Assembly (NCBI RefSeq): GCF_004358205.1
Contig: NZ_SMYO01000011.1
Location: 164,756-228,755 of the forward strand
Length of the DNA: 64,000 nucleotides
Direction: 5' to 3'
Source: Bacillus salipaludis
GTDB taxonomy: Bacteria; Bacillota; Bacilli; Bacillales_B; DSM-18226
A program made the position numbers and the translations under genes. This document shows positions 1-7,923 of the stretch, piece after piece (positions within the stretch are counted from its first letter, which is position 1; every line of letters begins with the position of its first letter). A model generated the notes under the pieces. It was not told the origin of the DNA. It did no database searches and saw only the letters and a list, made by a program, of their open reading frames with translations.

Positions 1-996
1 TTCCTTCCCGCGGATTTGGGACCAAACCGCACCGATAAGAGTGGTAAAGGTAGTGGTTTTAATACCGCCCCCTGTGGAACCCGGTGAGGCACCAATAAAC
101 ATTAAGATAATAATTAAAAATAATGAAGGGTGAGTCATATCACCAATACTGATGGTATTAGCCCCCGCTGTTCTCGCTGTAACCGATTGAAACAACGCAC
201 CAAGAAATTTCCCTAAAAAGGATAATGGTTTTAATGTTTTTGGATTTGCATACTCAAATGAAAAAACACCAATTGTTCCAACCACTAATAAAAATAAACT
301 TGTCATTAGGACTACTTTTGTATGTAACGATAACCGTTTAGAAACCCGAAATTCGTAAATCTCATTCATAACAATAAAGCCAATCCCGCCTAATGTAATT
401 AAAGAGCATATGGTAAGTACAACAATCGGATCATCTACATAACTTGTCAGACTATGAAACTCCCCCATTAAATCAAAGCCGGCATTATTAAAATTGGAAA
501 TCGAATGAAAAATACCAAAATAAATGGCTTTTCCAAGCGGCATATCCAAAGAAAAACGCAGTGTAAGTAAAATCGCCCCTGCCAATTCGATTACCGCCGT
601 AAAAATTAAAATTCGTCTTGCTAGCCTTACTATCCCTTCCATTGAAAGGTTGTTCAGCGACTCTTGAAGTAAGATTCTTTCTTTTAATGAAATTCTTTTT
701 CCAATCAGAAAGGCAAAGAGCGTAGCAAATGTCATGAACCCTAACCCACCGATTTGAATCATGGATAAAATGACCAGCTGGCCGAAAATTGTAAAGGTGG
801 TTCCGGTATCTACAACAACTAGTCCAGTTACACAAGTGGCAGAAGTTGCGGTAAATAAGGCATTAAGAAAAGATAACCCTTGTCCATTTGTTGTTGAGAT
901 TGGCATTGTTAATAGCAAAGCACCAATTAATATAATTAGTGCAAATCCCAAAACCAGTACCTTTGGAGGGTCAAGATAAAATTTTTTTCGCTGCAT
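1..996 (-). CDS. KtrB/KtrD-type potassium uptake channel subunit (partial, 3' end outside window)
   Basis: Reading leftwards from an ATG at 996 behind AAGGAG, the frame stays open to the window edge for 332 codons. The protein starts MQRKKFYLDPPKVLVLGF and contains the pore-loop signatures of the Trk/Ktr/HKT superfamily, among them TSATCVTGL in the first repeat, SNFNNAGFDL in the second and PGSTGGGIKT near the edge. In the family these loops form the K+ selectivity filter of a membrane channel that works with a cytosolic RCK subunit (KtrA/C). No RCK gene is visible here. The ArsB/NhaD-type permease ends 27 bp upstream on the same strand, so the two may be co-transcribed. KtrB and KtrD cannot be told apart without the missing end. 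Confidence 0.85.
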   Translation of the reverse strand, partial: MQRKKFYLDPPKVLVLGFALIILIGALLLTMPISTTNGQGLSFLNALFTATSATCVTGLVVVDTGTTFTIFGQLVILSMIQIGGLGFMTFATLFAFLIGKRISLKERILLQESLNNLSMEGIVRLARRILIFTAVIELAGAILLTLRFSLDMPLGKAIYFGIFHSISNFNNAGFDLMGEFHSLTSYVDDPIVVLTICSLITLGGIGFIVMNEIYEFRVSKRLSLHTKVVLMTSLFLLVVGTIGVFSFEYANPKTLKPLSFLGKFLGALFQSVTARTAGANTISIGDMTHPSLFLIIILMFIGASPGSTGGGIKTTTFTTLIGAVWSQIRGKE

Positions 997-1023
997 AATT
1001 TTCTCCTTACCTAATATGGAATT

Positions 1024-2304
1024 CTATAATAAATATCTGACATAAATATAAATCATTGATATAAAAATGGATAATAACATAAGAGGAAAGCCTACCTTTA
1101 AATATTTCAAAAACGTTATATGATATCCTTCCTTCGATGCGATTCCGGCTACCACCAAATTGGCACTGGCGCCAATAAGGGTTCCATTTCCACCTAAACA
1201 TGCTCCAAGAGAAAGACTCCACCATAATGGATCCAAATTGGTTATACCCAATTTCCCCATTTCTTTTATCATCGGAATCATGGTCGCAACAAACGGAATA
1301 TTATCAACAAATGCCGAGATAATCGCACTCATCCAAAGAATTAAAATCGTGGTTGCTTTTGGTTCTCCCCCTGTAAGTGCAATTGCTTTTTTAGCAACTG
1401 CAGCAACAAGACCTGTCTCAACCAAACCGCCAACGATGACAAATAAACCAATGAAAAAGAAAAGAGTTGTCCATTCTACTTTTTCCAATACTGTAACTAA
1501 ATATTTGTCACCAGTCAGTAGCAGCAAGATAAAGGCCCCGATTAAGGCAATTGTAGCCGTCTCAATATGTATAAGTTGATGAGCAAAAAAGCCGCCCAAT
1601 GTCAGGACAATGACAAATATACATTTTGCTAGTAAATCATAATCCTTCAATTCCTGTTTCGCATTTTTACCTAATAGATGACTCTTTAGTTCCTTTGTTG
1701 ATTTTAGTTGTTTCTTATATATTAGCGTAAATATAAAAATGGTAACAACTAAGATAATGATGTTAATCAAAGCTAGATTATTGATAAATGTCATAAAATC
1801 TAATGATTTTACCGCACTTCCAATCATCAGATTTGGAGGATCCCCAATCATGGTCGCAGTTCCACCGATATTGGATGCGAATATTTCTGACATTAAAAAT
1901 GGAATGGGGTGTACCTTTAGCTGATGAGTAATACTTAAGGTAACCGGTACAACGAGAAGAACCGTTGTAACATTATCAAGAAAAGCAGAAGCCACAGCAG
2001 TAAAAAAACTCAATACAATTAAAATTCGAACCGGTTCCCCCTTTACCTTCTGGGCGGCCCATACAGCAATAAATTCAAAAACACCTGTTTGTGAAGTAAT
2101 TCCAACAATAATCATCATACCAACCAAGAGACCAATTGTATTAAAATCAATATGATGAACGGCCGACTTCTGATCTAGTATCCCAAAAGCAACCATCAAA
2201 AGACCGCCCAGCATAGCAATCGTTGTCCGATGAATTTTTTCCGAAATAATTGTTGCATATGTAAATAAAAAAATAATCAAGGCAATCCACTCTTGTGATC
2301 CCAT
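1024..2304 (-). CDS. ArsB/NhaD-type (ion transporter superfamily) permease
   Basis: A 426-residue, almost wholly hydrophobic protein with two related halves, each with a conserved re-entrant signature: FLDNVTTVLLVVPVT and GGTATMIGDPPNLMIGS in the first half, AFVDNIPFVATMIPM and GGNGTLIGASANLVVAG in the second. These DN(V/I)(T/P) and GDPPN/GASAN loops are typical of the ArsB/NhaD/P-protein branch of the ion transporter superfamily, which moves Na+/H+ or anions across the plasma membrane. The substrate cannot be read from sequence. It starts at an ATG at 2304 preceded by AAGGGGAG and lies just upstream of the Ktr-type gene, consistent with a cation-homeostasis pair. Confidence 0.8.
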   Translation of the reverse strand: MGSQEWIALIIFLFTYATIISEKIHRTTIAMLGGLLMVAFGILDQKSAVHHIDFNTIGLLVGMMIIVGITSQTGVFEFIAVWAAQKVKGEPVRILIVLSFFTAVASAFLDNVTTVLLVVPVTLSITHQLKVHPIPFLMSEIFASNIGGTATMIGDPPNLMIGSAVKSLDFMTFINNLALINIIILVVTIFIFTLIYKKQLKSTKELKSHLLGKNAKQELKDYDLLAKCIFVIVLTLGGFFAHQLIHIETATIALIGAFILLLLTGDKYLVTVLEKVEWTTLFFFIGLFVIVGGLVETGLVAAVAKKAIALTGGEPKATTILILWMSAIISAFVDNIPFVATMIPMIKEMGKLGITNLDPLWWSLSLGACLGGNGTLIGASANLVVAGIASKEGYHITFLKYLKVGFPLMLLSIFISMIYIYVRYLL

Positions 2305-2467
2305 ACTCCTACTCCCCTTATATATAATAGATACAGAAAAAAATATACTACTATCATTTATATATGTAAATATTTAATATCTTTTAAAAACTCTGATTTC
2401 AGGAATTTCAATAAAAAATAATTAAAAACTTCGTAAGAGCTAAAAATAGTAATAATAATGAAATTTT

Positions 2468-2510
2468 TGTGTCAAACCTCACTGTTTATTCGCCAAATAT
2501 CAATTATAAT
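2468..2510 (+). promoter_or_regulatory. FNR-type box and -10 element for the NarK-PAS gene
   Basis: TGTGT-N6-TCACT at 2468-2483 matches the Bacillus FNR consensus (TGTGA-N6-TCACA) in 8 of 10 positions. A perfect TATAAT lies at 2505-2510. The implied start near 2517 puts the box centre (2475.5) at -41.5, the classic activating position. It occupies the 300-bp gap between the divergent permease and NarK-PAS genes; nothing else was seen there. Confidence 0.65.
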
Positions 2511-2604
2511 AACAAAAGGAAAATTTCCCCACTAAAAGAATAATAAATTTCTAATGAGGGGAATCTATTCATTTTATAATGAGTCATTATTAAGGGGGAT
2601 TTGA

Positions 2605-4110
2605 ATGAATCAAGGACCAAAACAACTTTTTGTTCAAACCGGAAGCCTTGTTGCCGGTTTTATGGTTTGGGTACTTATTTCTTCGCTTATGCCATTTATT
2701 AAAGCAGATATTAATCTATCTACAACCCAAATTGCTTGGGCCACTGCTGTTCCGGTCATCCTTGGATCACTACTGAGGGTACCAATTGGTTTTTGGACGA
2801 ATCGATTTGGAGCAAGAGTCTTATTTACCATTTGTTTTCTTGTTCTGCTGATCCCTATTGTGGTCCTTAGCTTCGCCCATTCATTTGCCATGCTCATAGT
2901 GGGAGGGTTTTTACTAGGGATTGGGGGCGCGCTATTTTCAATCGGTGTAACTTCATTACCGAAGTATTATGAGAAAAAAAAGCATGGATTTATTAATGGG
3001 ATCTATGGTGCAGGAAATATCGGGACAGCTATCACCTCTTTTTCCGCTCCTGTCCTTGCAACAGCGTACGGATGGAGAAGCACGATTAAAGTCTTTCTAA
3101 TTGTTGTCTTGGTTTTTGCTGTCATTAATTTCTTATTAGGTGACCGAAAGGAGCGAAAAGTGAACAACTCCTTTTCAGTGGTCATTAAAGAGGTTTATCG
3201 GAGCCCAAAACTTTGGCTGCTAAGTTTGTTTTATTTCATCACTTTCGGTTCATTTGTTGCTTTTACGATTTATTTGCCATCCTTTTTAGTCAATCACTTT
3301 GAATTAGAGAAGGTAGATGCGGGTCTCCGGACAGCAGGTTTTATTGCTATTGCCACTCTTTTTAGACCTGTGGGCGGCTGGCTTAGTGATAAACTGAATC
3401 CATTGTTAATCTTAATGTTTGTTTTCTTTTGGCTTACCTTTGCAGGTTTTCTCTTGTCATTTACCCCATCCTTGCCGATTTATTCCTTTGGCTGCCTCTT
3501 AGTGGCTTTTTGTGCAGGTATTGGCAATGGTGCCATTTTTAAGCTTGTTCCCCTGTTCTTTTCAAAGCAAGCAGGTGTTGTGAATGGTATTGTATCCGCA
3601 ATGGGCGGACTCGGCGGATTTTTCCCGCCATTAATTTTAACTATCCTATTTAATTGGACCGGGCATTACGCTATCGGCTTTATGTCCTTGTCTGAAGTTT
3701 CATTATCAAGCTTCGTTTTAGTTGTCTGGCTTTACTATCAGGATAAACTTGATATTTCGAATAAAATTGTCAATCATGCAGTCGATGGCATCGTGGTAAC
3801 TGATCCGAATGGAATTATTCAAAAAATAAATCCGGCATTTACCAAAATCACTGGTTACCGTCAAGAAGAGGTGGTTGGAAAGACACCAAGCGTTCTCCAG
3901 TCAGGAGAACACAATAATGATTTTTATAAAAGTATGTGGAATCAGTTGAGAGAAGAAGGGTATTGGGAAGGTCATATTTGGAATAAACGTAAAAATCAAG
4001 AGCTCTATCAGGAATGGTTAACCATTACAGCCATTAAGGATGAATCAGGCCAAACAAAAAACTTTGTTGGGATGTTTAGTGAAGAACGCGAAGAAGAAAA
4101 AAAGAAATAA
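2605..4110 (+). CDS. NarK-family nitrate/nitrite MFS transporter fused to a C-terminal PAS domain
   Basis: Residues 1 to about 385 form a 12-helix major facilitator. GIYGAGNIGTAITSF (about 132-146) resembles the nitrate-signature loop of NarK/NasA proteins, and a second glycine-rich helix carries GIVSAMGGLGGFFPP. After the last helix the chain continues into a cytoplasmic PAS domain (about 390-490): NHAVDGIVVTDPNGIIQKIN, then TGYRQEEVVGKTPSVLQSG and ITAIKDESG. Plain NarK proteins end near residue 400-430, so this is a transporter-sensor fusion of 501 residues. The start ATG follows AAGGGGG. An FNR-type box lies upstream and a strong terminator follows the stop. Whether PAS senses redox, a ligand or signals to a partner is not visible. 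Confidence 0.85.
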   Translation: MNQGPKQLFVQTGSLVAGFMVWVLISSLMPFIKADINLSTTQIAWATAVPVILGSLLRVPIGFWTNRFGARVLFTICFLVLLIPIVVLSFAHSFAMLIVGGFLLGIGGALFSIGVTSLPKYYEKKKHGFINGIYGAGNIGTAITSFSAPVLATAYGWRSTIKVFLIVVLVFAVINFLLGDRKERKVNNSFSVVIKEVYRSPKLWLLSLFYFITFGSFVAFTIYLPSFLVNHFELEKVDAGLRTAGFIAIATLFRPVGGWLSDKLNPLLILMFVFFWLTFAGFLLSFTPSLPIYSFGCLLVAFCAGIGNGAIFKLVPLFFSKQAGVVNGIVSAMGGLGGFFPPLILTILFNWTGHYAIGFMSLSEVSLSSFVLVVWLYYQDKLDISNKIVNHAVDGIVVTDPNGIIQKINPAFTKITGYRQEEVVGKTPSVLQSGEHNNDFYKSMWNQLREEGYWEGHIWNKRKNQELYQEWLTITAIKDESGQTKNFVGMFSEEREEEKKK

Positions 4111-4119
4111 AGATGGATC

Positions 4120-4151
4120 AACAGCTTTCCAATCGGAAGGCTGTTTTTTTT
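4120..4151 (+). terminator. Intrinsic terminator after the NarK-PAS gene
   Basis: ACAGCTTTCC (4121-4130) pairs with GGAAGGCTGT (4135-4144), followed by a run of eight T. Confidence 0.85.
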
Positions 4152-4231
4152 GCTCACTTTTTATTTAATAATAATGCTTTTTTGACAACTTTTTGACTTT
4201 GAACCCGTGTTCACAGTTCCTTCACCATTTT

Positions 4232-4275
4232 TGTGACGTACGTCACAAATTTCATGTTACCATCTGTTTTATAGT
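4232..4275 (+). promoter_or_regulatory. Perfect FNR box and -10 element for narK
   Basis: TGTGA-CGTACG-TCACA at 4232-4247 is a perfect palindrome and a full match to the FNR consensus. TATAGT at 4270-4275 implies a start near 4281-4282, placing the box centre (4239.5) at about -41.5. This predicts strong anaerobic activation of narK. Confidence 0.8.
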
Positions 4276-4333
4276 TTCAATATAAACAACAAACATCAAA
4301 AAATATAAATTTAAAATTTAGGAGGAGACAATA

Positions 4334-5635
4334 ATGGCACGAATTAATTATTGGAATCCAGAGGACGAAAAATTTTGGAAAACAGAAGGAAGGAAACACG
4401 CCCAAAGAAATCTATGGATCTCAGTACCATCTCTAATGCTAGCTTTCATCGTTTGGCAAATCTGGTCAGTGGTTGCCGTGAGACTTAACGATATTGGCTT
4501 CCATTATACAGAAGAACAACTATTTACACTTGCTGCTATCCCAGGACTTGTCGGAGCAACACTTCGATTTGTTTACACCTTTGCGGTTGGAATATTCGGG
4601 GGCAAGAACTGGACAGTCATTTCAACTGCCATCTTAGCAATCCCTGCCATCGGAATTGGTTTTGCTGTACAAAATCCTGACACACCATTTTCAATAATGC
4701 TTTTGTTGGCTGCTCTTTGTGGTCTTGGCGGCGGTAATTTTTCTTCATCTTCAGCGAATATCAGCTTTTTCTTTCCGAAAAAAGAAAAAGGTACAGCACT
4801 TGGTATTAATGGCGGTTTAGGAAATATGGGCGTTTCCGTTGTACAATTTGTAACACCATTGATTATTACTTCCAGCACCTTCGCATTTGTTGGAGGCAAA
4901 CAAGTATTATCTACTGGTCAACATGTTTGGTTACAAAATGCTGCATTTATCTGGGTAATCCCTATTGTGATTGTTACATTACTTGCATTATTTAAAATGG
5001 ATAACGTACCAAATGCAAAACAATCTGTTGCAGATCAATTCGTGATTGTGAAACGTAAACATACTTGGATTATGACCATCCTATATATTGCAACATTTGG
5101 TTCCTTTATTGGGTATTCAGCGGCATTTCCGCTTCTATTAAAATCTCAATTTCCTGAGCACCTCTCTCTTGCTTTCCTTGGTGCTTTAGTGGCAGCAGCA
5201 GCTAGACCTGTTGGCGGCTGGTTGGCTGATAAGTTTGGCGGTGCGAAGGTAACAGCGTATGTATTTGTTGTCATGGCAATTGGTGCTCTAGGTGTTATTT
5301 ATTTCTTAAATGACAAGCAATTTGCCGGTTTCTTGCTAGCGTTCTTGGTTCTTTTCTTAGCATCTGGAATTGGTTCTGGATCAACGTTCCAAATGATTCC
5401 GAATATCTTCGTTCCAAAAGAAGCAGCACCAGTTATCGGTTTTTCAGCAGCATTTGCAGCCTATGGTTCATTCTTTATTCCAAAGCTTTTCGGTTGGTCT
5501 ATTAATACTACTGGCTCTTATGTAACAGCATTCTACTTCTTTATTGGTTTCTATGTAATTAGTTTTGGTCTTAACTGGTTCTTCTATCAAAGAAAATCTA
5601 CATCAGCTAAAACATTGGCAAAACAAGTCGGTTAA
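4334..5635 (+). CDS. narK: Nitrate/nitrite antiporter NarK
   Basis: A 433-residue major facilitator with the NarK/NarT family pattern: GLGGGNFSSSSANISFFFP and NGGLGNMGVSVVQF in the first half, ARPVGGWLADKFGG and AFAAYGSFFIPKLFG in the second. In the family it exchanges extracellular nitrate for cytoplasmic nitrite during nitrate respiration. The start ATG follows GGAGGAGA. Unlike its neighbour it has no PAS tail. It follows the NarK-PAS gene with its own FNR promoter and terminator, so it is a separate unit. No nitrate reductase is seen in the window. Confidence 0.9.
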   Translation: MARINYWNPEDEKFWKTEGRKHAQRNLWISVPSLMLAFIVWQIWSVVAVRLNDIGFHYTEEQLFTLAAIPGLVGATLRFVYTFAVGIFGGKNWTVISTAILAIPAIGIGFAVQNPDTPFSIMLLLAALCGLGGGNFSSSSANISFFFPKKEKGTALGINGGLGNMGVSVVQFVTPLIITSSTFAFVGGKQVLSTGQHVWLQNAAFIWVIPIVIVTLLALFKMDNVPNAKQSVADQFVIVKRKHTWIMTILYIATFGSFIGYSAAFPLLLKSQFPEHLSLAFLGALVAAAARPVGGWLADKFGGAKVTAYVFVVMAIGALGVIYFLNDKQFAGFLLAFLVLFLASGIGSGSTFQMIPNIFVPKEAAPVIGFSAAFAAYGSFFIPKLFGWSINTTGSYVTAFYFFIGFYVISFGLNWFFYQRKSTSAKTLAKQVG

Positions 5636-5650
5636 TCCGGCTTGTTTTTT
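5623..5650 (+). terminator. Intrinsic terminator of narK
   Basis: ACAAGTCGG pairs with CCGGCTTGT around a TTAAT loop that contains the narK stop codon, followed by a T run. Confidence 0.85.
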
Positions 5651-5790
5651 CATCTCTGTTAAACATGTTTGGTGATTTCTGCTCTATCAACTTAGTTAAT
5701 AAAATGCCATTGACTTAATAAAGGTTTTTACTCTTAATTCACTATTTTGTGAAAACCTTATATTAAAAGATTGTCGATGCTATAGGGCCA

Positions 5791-5922
5791 GTTGATTTCC
5801 GCTCCAGGTGCTTCGCTTTCCGCGGGCGTGCCGGGGAGCCTCCTCGTCGCTTCGCTCCTGCGGGGTCTCCCCAGCCCCGTACTCCCGCAGGAGTCTTCGC
5901 ACTTTCCGCTCCAATCAACAGG
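5791..5922 (-). repeat. 132-bp GC-rich dispersed repeat, copy A (inverted relative to copy B)
   Basis: A GC-rich block in AT-rich DNA. Its reverse complement matches 6869-7000 in 128 of 132 positions by eye. In that orientation it begins CCTGTTGATT then GGAGCGG and ends GGAGCGG then AAATCAAC, so it has outer inverted ends (GTTGATT/AATCAAC) inside which the 7-mer GGAGCGG is a direct repeat. It holds several strong hairpins and overlapping open frames in many phases but no gene. The rest of the 5650-6330 gap shows nothing else recognisable. Confidence 0.85.
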
Positions 5923-6331
5923 GAGAAAATCAGCATAAAGAATTGCCACACACCTTTTCCAATCAGGCTGTATTCAGGTGGTCAAGGAACAATTTGTCAA
6001 TCAAGGGAAGAAGGTGTTCATCGGAGCTAATTCATCAATAGAAACAAATTAATATTCACTGTGGATATACCCTTTGGCTTATAGTGTTTTTGCCAAGTTA
6101 TAATATCAAAAAGTTGATGGTAAAGGATGTCCGGAATTTGCCAGATATTTGACCAAACTAATATATTGTTTAAAGCATTTGTTTAAGTATTTGCAGTATA
6201 CATTTTTCCAATGTTGTTGTTATAACAAGCTTTCAGTTTAGCATAAGAAGGATTTTTGGATTTTTTTACTAAATATTTTATTGTAGACATTTTGCGTTGT
6301 AAGAAGGAAATTAATGAATAAGGAGTAAGAA

Positions 6332-6808
6332 ATGAATTTTCGTATAATTGATATTGAGAAAGACAAGGATTTTCTTATTAAGTTTAGAAAGGACACTTAT
6401 ATCCAAAGTTTTGGTACAGAAGAAGGTTTTGATGAAATAGCCTATTTAAACCGAATGGAAGAAAGGATTAATAAATGCCCTAGTGGTCAGTTAATTGTTG
6501 AAGAAGACAATTCTTCAATTGGACAAATAGGACTTGGTATCGATATTTATTGTGGAACACAAATTGGATATATAAATCTAATCTACTTATTATCTGAATA
6601 TCGAGGAAAAGGACTTGGAAAAGATTTAATATCGTATGCAGAAAACTTTTTCAGGGATATGAATGTTTCTGAGTATCATTTAAGGGTATCTCCAACAAAC
6701 GAAAGAGCAATACAGTTATATACCAATTTGGGAATGGTCAAATTGATGGAAGAGAATGAAGAACACCTAGTATTGAGGATGAGGAAAATTTTGAGTTGTG
6801 ACACTTAA
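6332..6808 (+). CDS. GNAT-family N-acetyltransferase
   Basis: 158 residues with a GNAT fold. The central beta-strand GYINLIYLLSEYRGKGLGKDLISYAEN (about 75-101) carries the acetyl-CoA pyrophosphate loop (R-G-K-G-L-G), and the C-terminal part has the usual NERAIQLYTNLGMVK motif. It would transfer acetyl from acetyl-CoA to an amine; the substrate is unknown. The start ATG follows AAGGAG. The gene stands alone between two inverted copies of the 132-bp repeat, which may reflect local rearrangement or capture. Confidence 0.85.
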   Translation: MNFRIIDIEKDKDFLIKFRKDTYIQSFGTEEGFDEIAYLNRMEERINKCPSGQLIVEEDNSSIGQIGLGIDIYCGTQIGYINLIYLLSEYRGKGLGKDLISYAENFFRDMNVSEYHLRVSPTNERAIQLYTNLGMVKLMEENEEHLVLRMRKILSCDT

Positions 6809-6868
6809 ACATTAAATTCTCCAATTATTTTTTTATTTATATAGAGTTGTAGGTCTTTATTGAATACA

Positions 6869-7000
6869 CCTGTTGATTGGAGCGGAGGGCGCGAAGACTC
6901 CTGCGGGAGTACGGGGCTGGGGAGACCCCGCAGGAGCGAAGCGACGAGGAGGCTCCCCGGCACGCCCGCGGAAAGCGAAGCGCCTGGAGCGGAAATCAAC
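6869..7000 (+). repeat. 132-bp GC-rich dispersed repeat, copy B
   Basis: Same unit as at 5791-5922 in opposite orientation, with four mismatches and identical length. The termini are GTTGATT and AATCAAC, with GGAGCGG as an internal direct repeat next to each end. A short derivative lies at 36657-36678. Confidence 0.85.
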
Positions 7001-7083
7001 AGACCTATTGAACATCCTATACATTAATCTTTTAAAAATAAATTAACACGGTGAATTGATAAAGAAAGTGAATGGAATAAAAA

Positions 7084-7110
7084 GGCTATCGAAAGTTTTT
7101 TTCGATAGCC
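7084..7110 (-). terminator. Intrinsic terminator of the LysM-3D gene
   Basis: GGCTATCGAAA pairs with TTTCGATAGCC. Read on the minus strand it is followed by TTTTTATTCC. A second small hairpin (CTGCC...GGCAG) lies at 7114-7130, between it and the stop codon. Confidence 0.8.
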
Positions 7111-7130
7111 TAACTGCCTTTGCCGGCAGT

Positions 7131-7715
7131 TTAATTCATGATTGTAACATTTACATGTTTTCTTCCCCAATTGATCGCTTTGGTTTTAGATGGGATAAAC
7201 ACATCGATATGATGGCCTTTAATGGCTCCGCCAGTATCCCCGGCAACAGCATACCCATACCCTTCCACGTAAACCTTTGAACCTAATGGAATTACATTCG
7301 GGTCAACCGAAATAACCTTTGCTTTCGGATTTGATTTAAGATTAATCCCAGTCGCAGTAATTCCGGAACAACCTTTACACTGTGCAGTGTAGGCAGTTGC
7401 TTTCACGGCAATTACTTTTGATTTTTTCACTGCCCTTTTTATCTTAACATGTTTCTTTTTTGTAACATGTTTTTTCTTTTTTCCATGTTTAGAAGCTTTT
7501 TTATTTGAATCAACAGTTAGTATATCTCCAGGATGGATTACACTAGAAGACAGATGATTTTTCTTTTTAATCTTATGTACAGTTGTCTTATGTACTTTTG
7601 CAATATCCCAAAGGGTATCTCCCTTTTTTACTGTAATCTCAGCGGCATCGACATTAGCACCTATAGTACCTGAGAGTGCAGCTACTGCGAATAATGCTAT
7701 TAATTTTTTAAACAT
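7131..7715 (-). CDS. Secreted LysM - 3D-domain cell-wall protein (YocH-like)
   Basis: 194 residues. Residues 1-24 are a signal peptide ending NVDAA. Residues 27-72 are a LysM peptidoglycan-binding module (ITVKKGDTLWDIAKVHKTTV...HPGDILTV). A lysine-rich linker follows, then a C-terminal 3D domain (about 105-194) with its three conserved aspartates (SVDP, AGDTGG, HIDVF). In Bacillus such proteins (YocH, YabE-like) act in wall turnover as resuscitation-factor-like or lytic-transglycosylase-like enzymes. The start ATG follows GGGGGT. It has its own terminator and faces the fdh terminator across a 200-bp gap. Confidence 0.88.
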   Translation of the reverse strand: MFKKLIALFAVAALSGTIGANVDAAEITVKKGDTLWDIAKVHKTTVHKIKKKNHLSSSVIHPGDILTVDSNKKASKHGKKKKHVTKKKHVKIKRAVKKSKVIAVKATAYTAQCKGCSGITATGINLKSNPKAKVISVDPNVIPLGSKVYVEGYGYAVAGDTGGAIKGHHIDVFIPSKTKAINWGRKHVNVTIMN

Positions 7716-7882
7716 TTTTTACCCCCCATGTTCTTTCGTTCGCTAACTAGTACCATGATAACATGGAATTTCCTTATAAAAAGAACAGGGAGATGTTAAT
7801 TGCTTTACACAAAATCCAATTATATTACAATAACATTTCAATGGTCAGAAAAATTATTCTTCTTCGAAATATATATATTTCA

Positions 7883-7914
7883 TAAAAAAAACGGAGGTCA
7901 AAACCTCCGTTTTC
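7883..7914 (-). terminator. Intrinsic terminator of the formate dehydrogenase gene
   Basis: AACGGAGGT pairs with ACCTCCGTT (7890-7911) and on the minus strand is followed by eight T. It sits 10 bp beyond the fdh stop codon. Confidence 0.85.
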
Positions 7915-7923
7915 ACTATAAAA

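Noticed and set aside
5758..6041. Overlapping ORFs in several frames within the GC-rich block
   Set aside because: They fall inside the 132-bp repeat, which is open in many phases by composition; no ribosome binding site is present.
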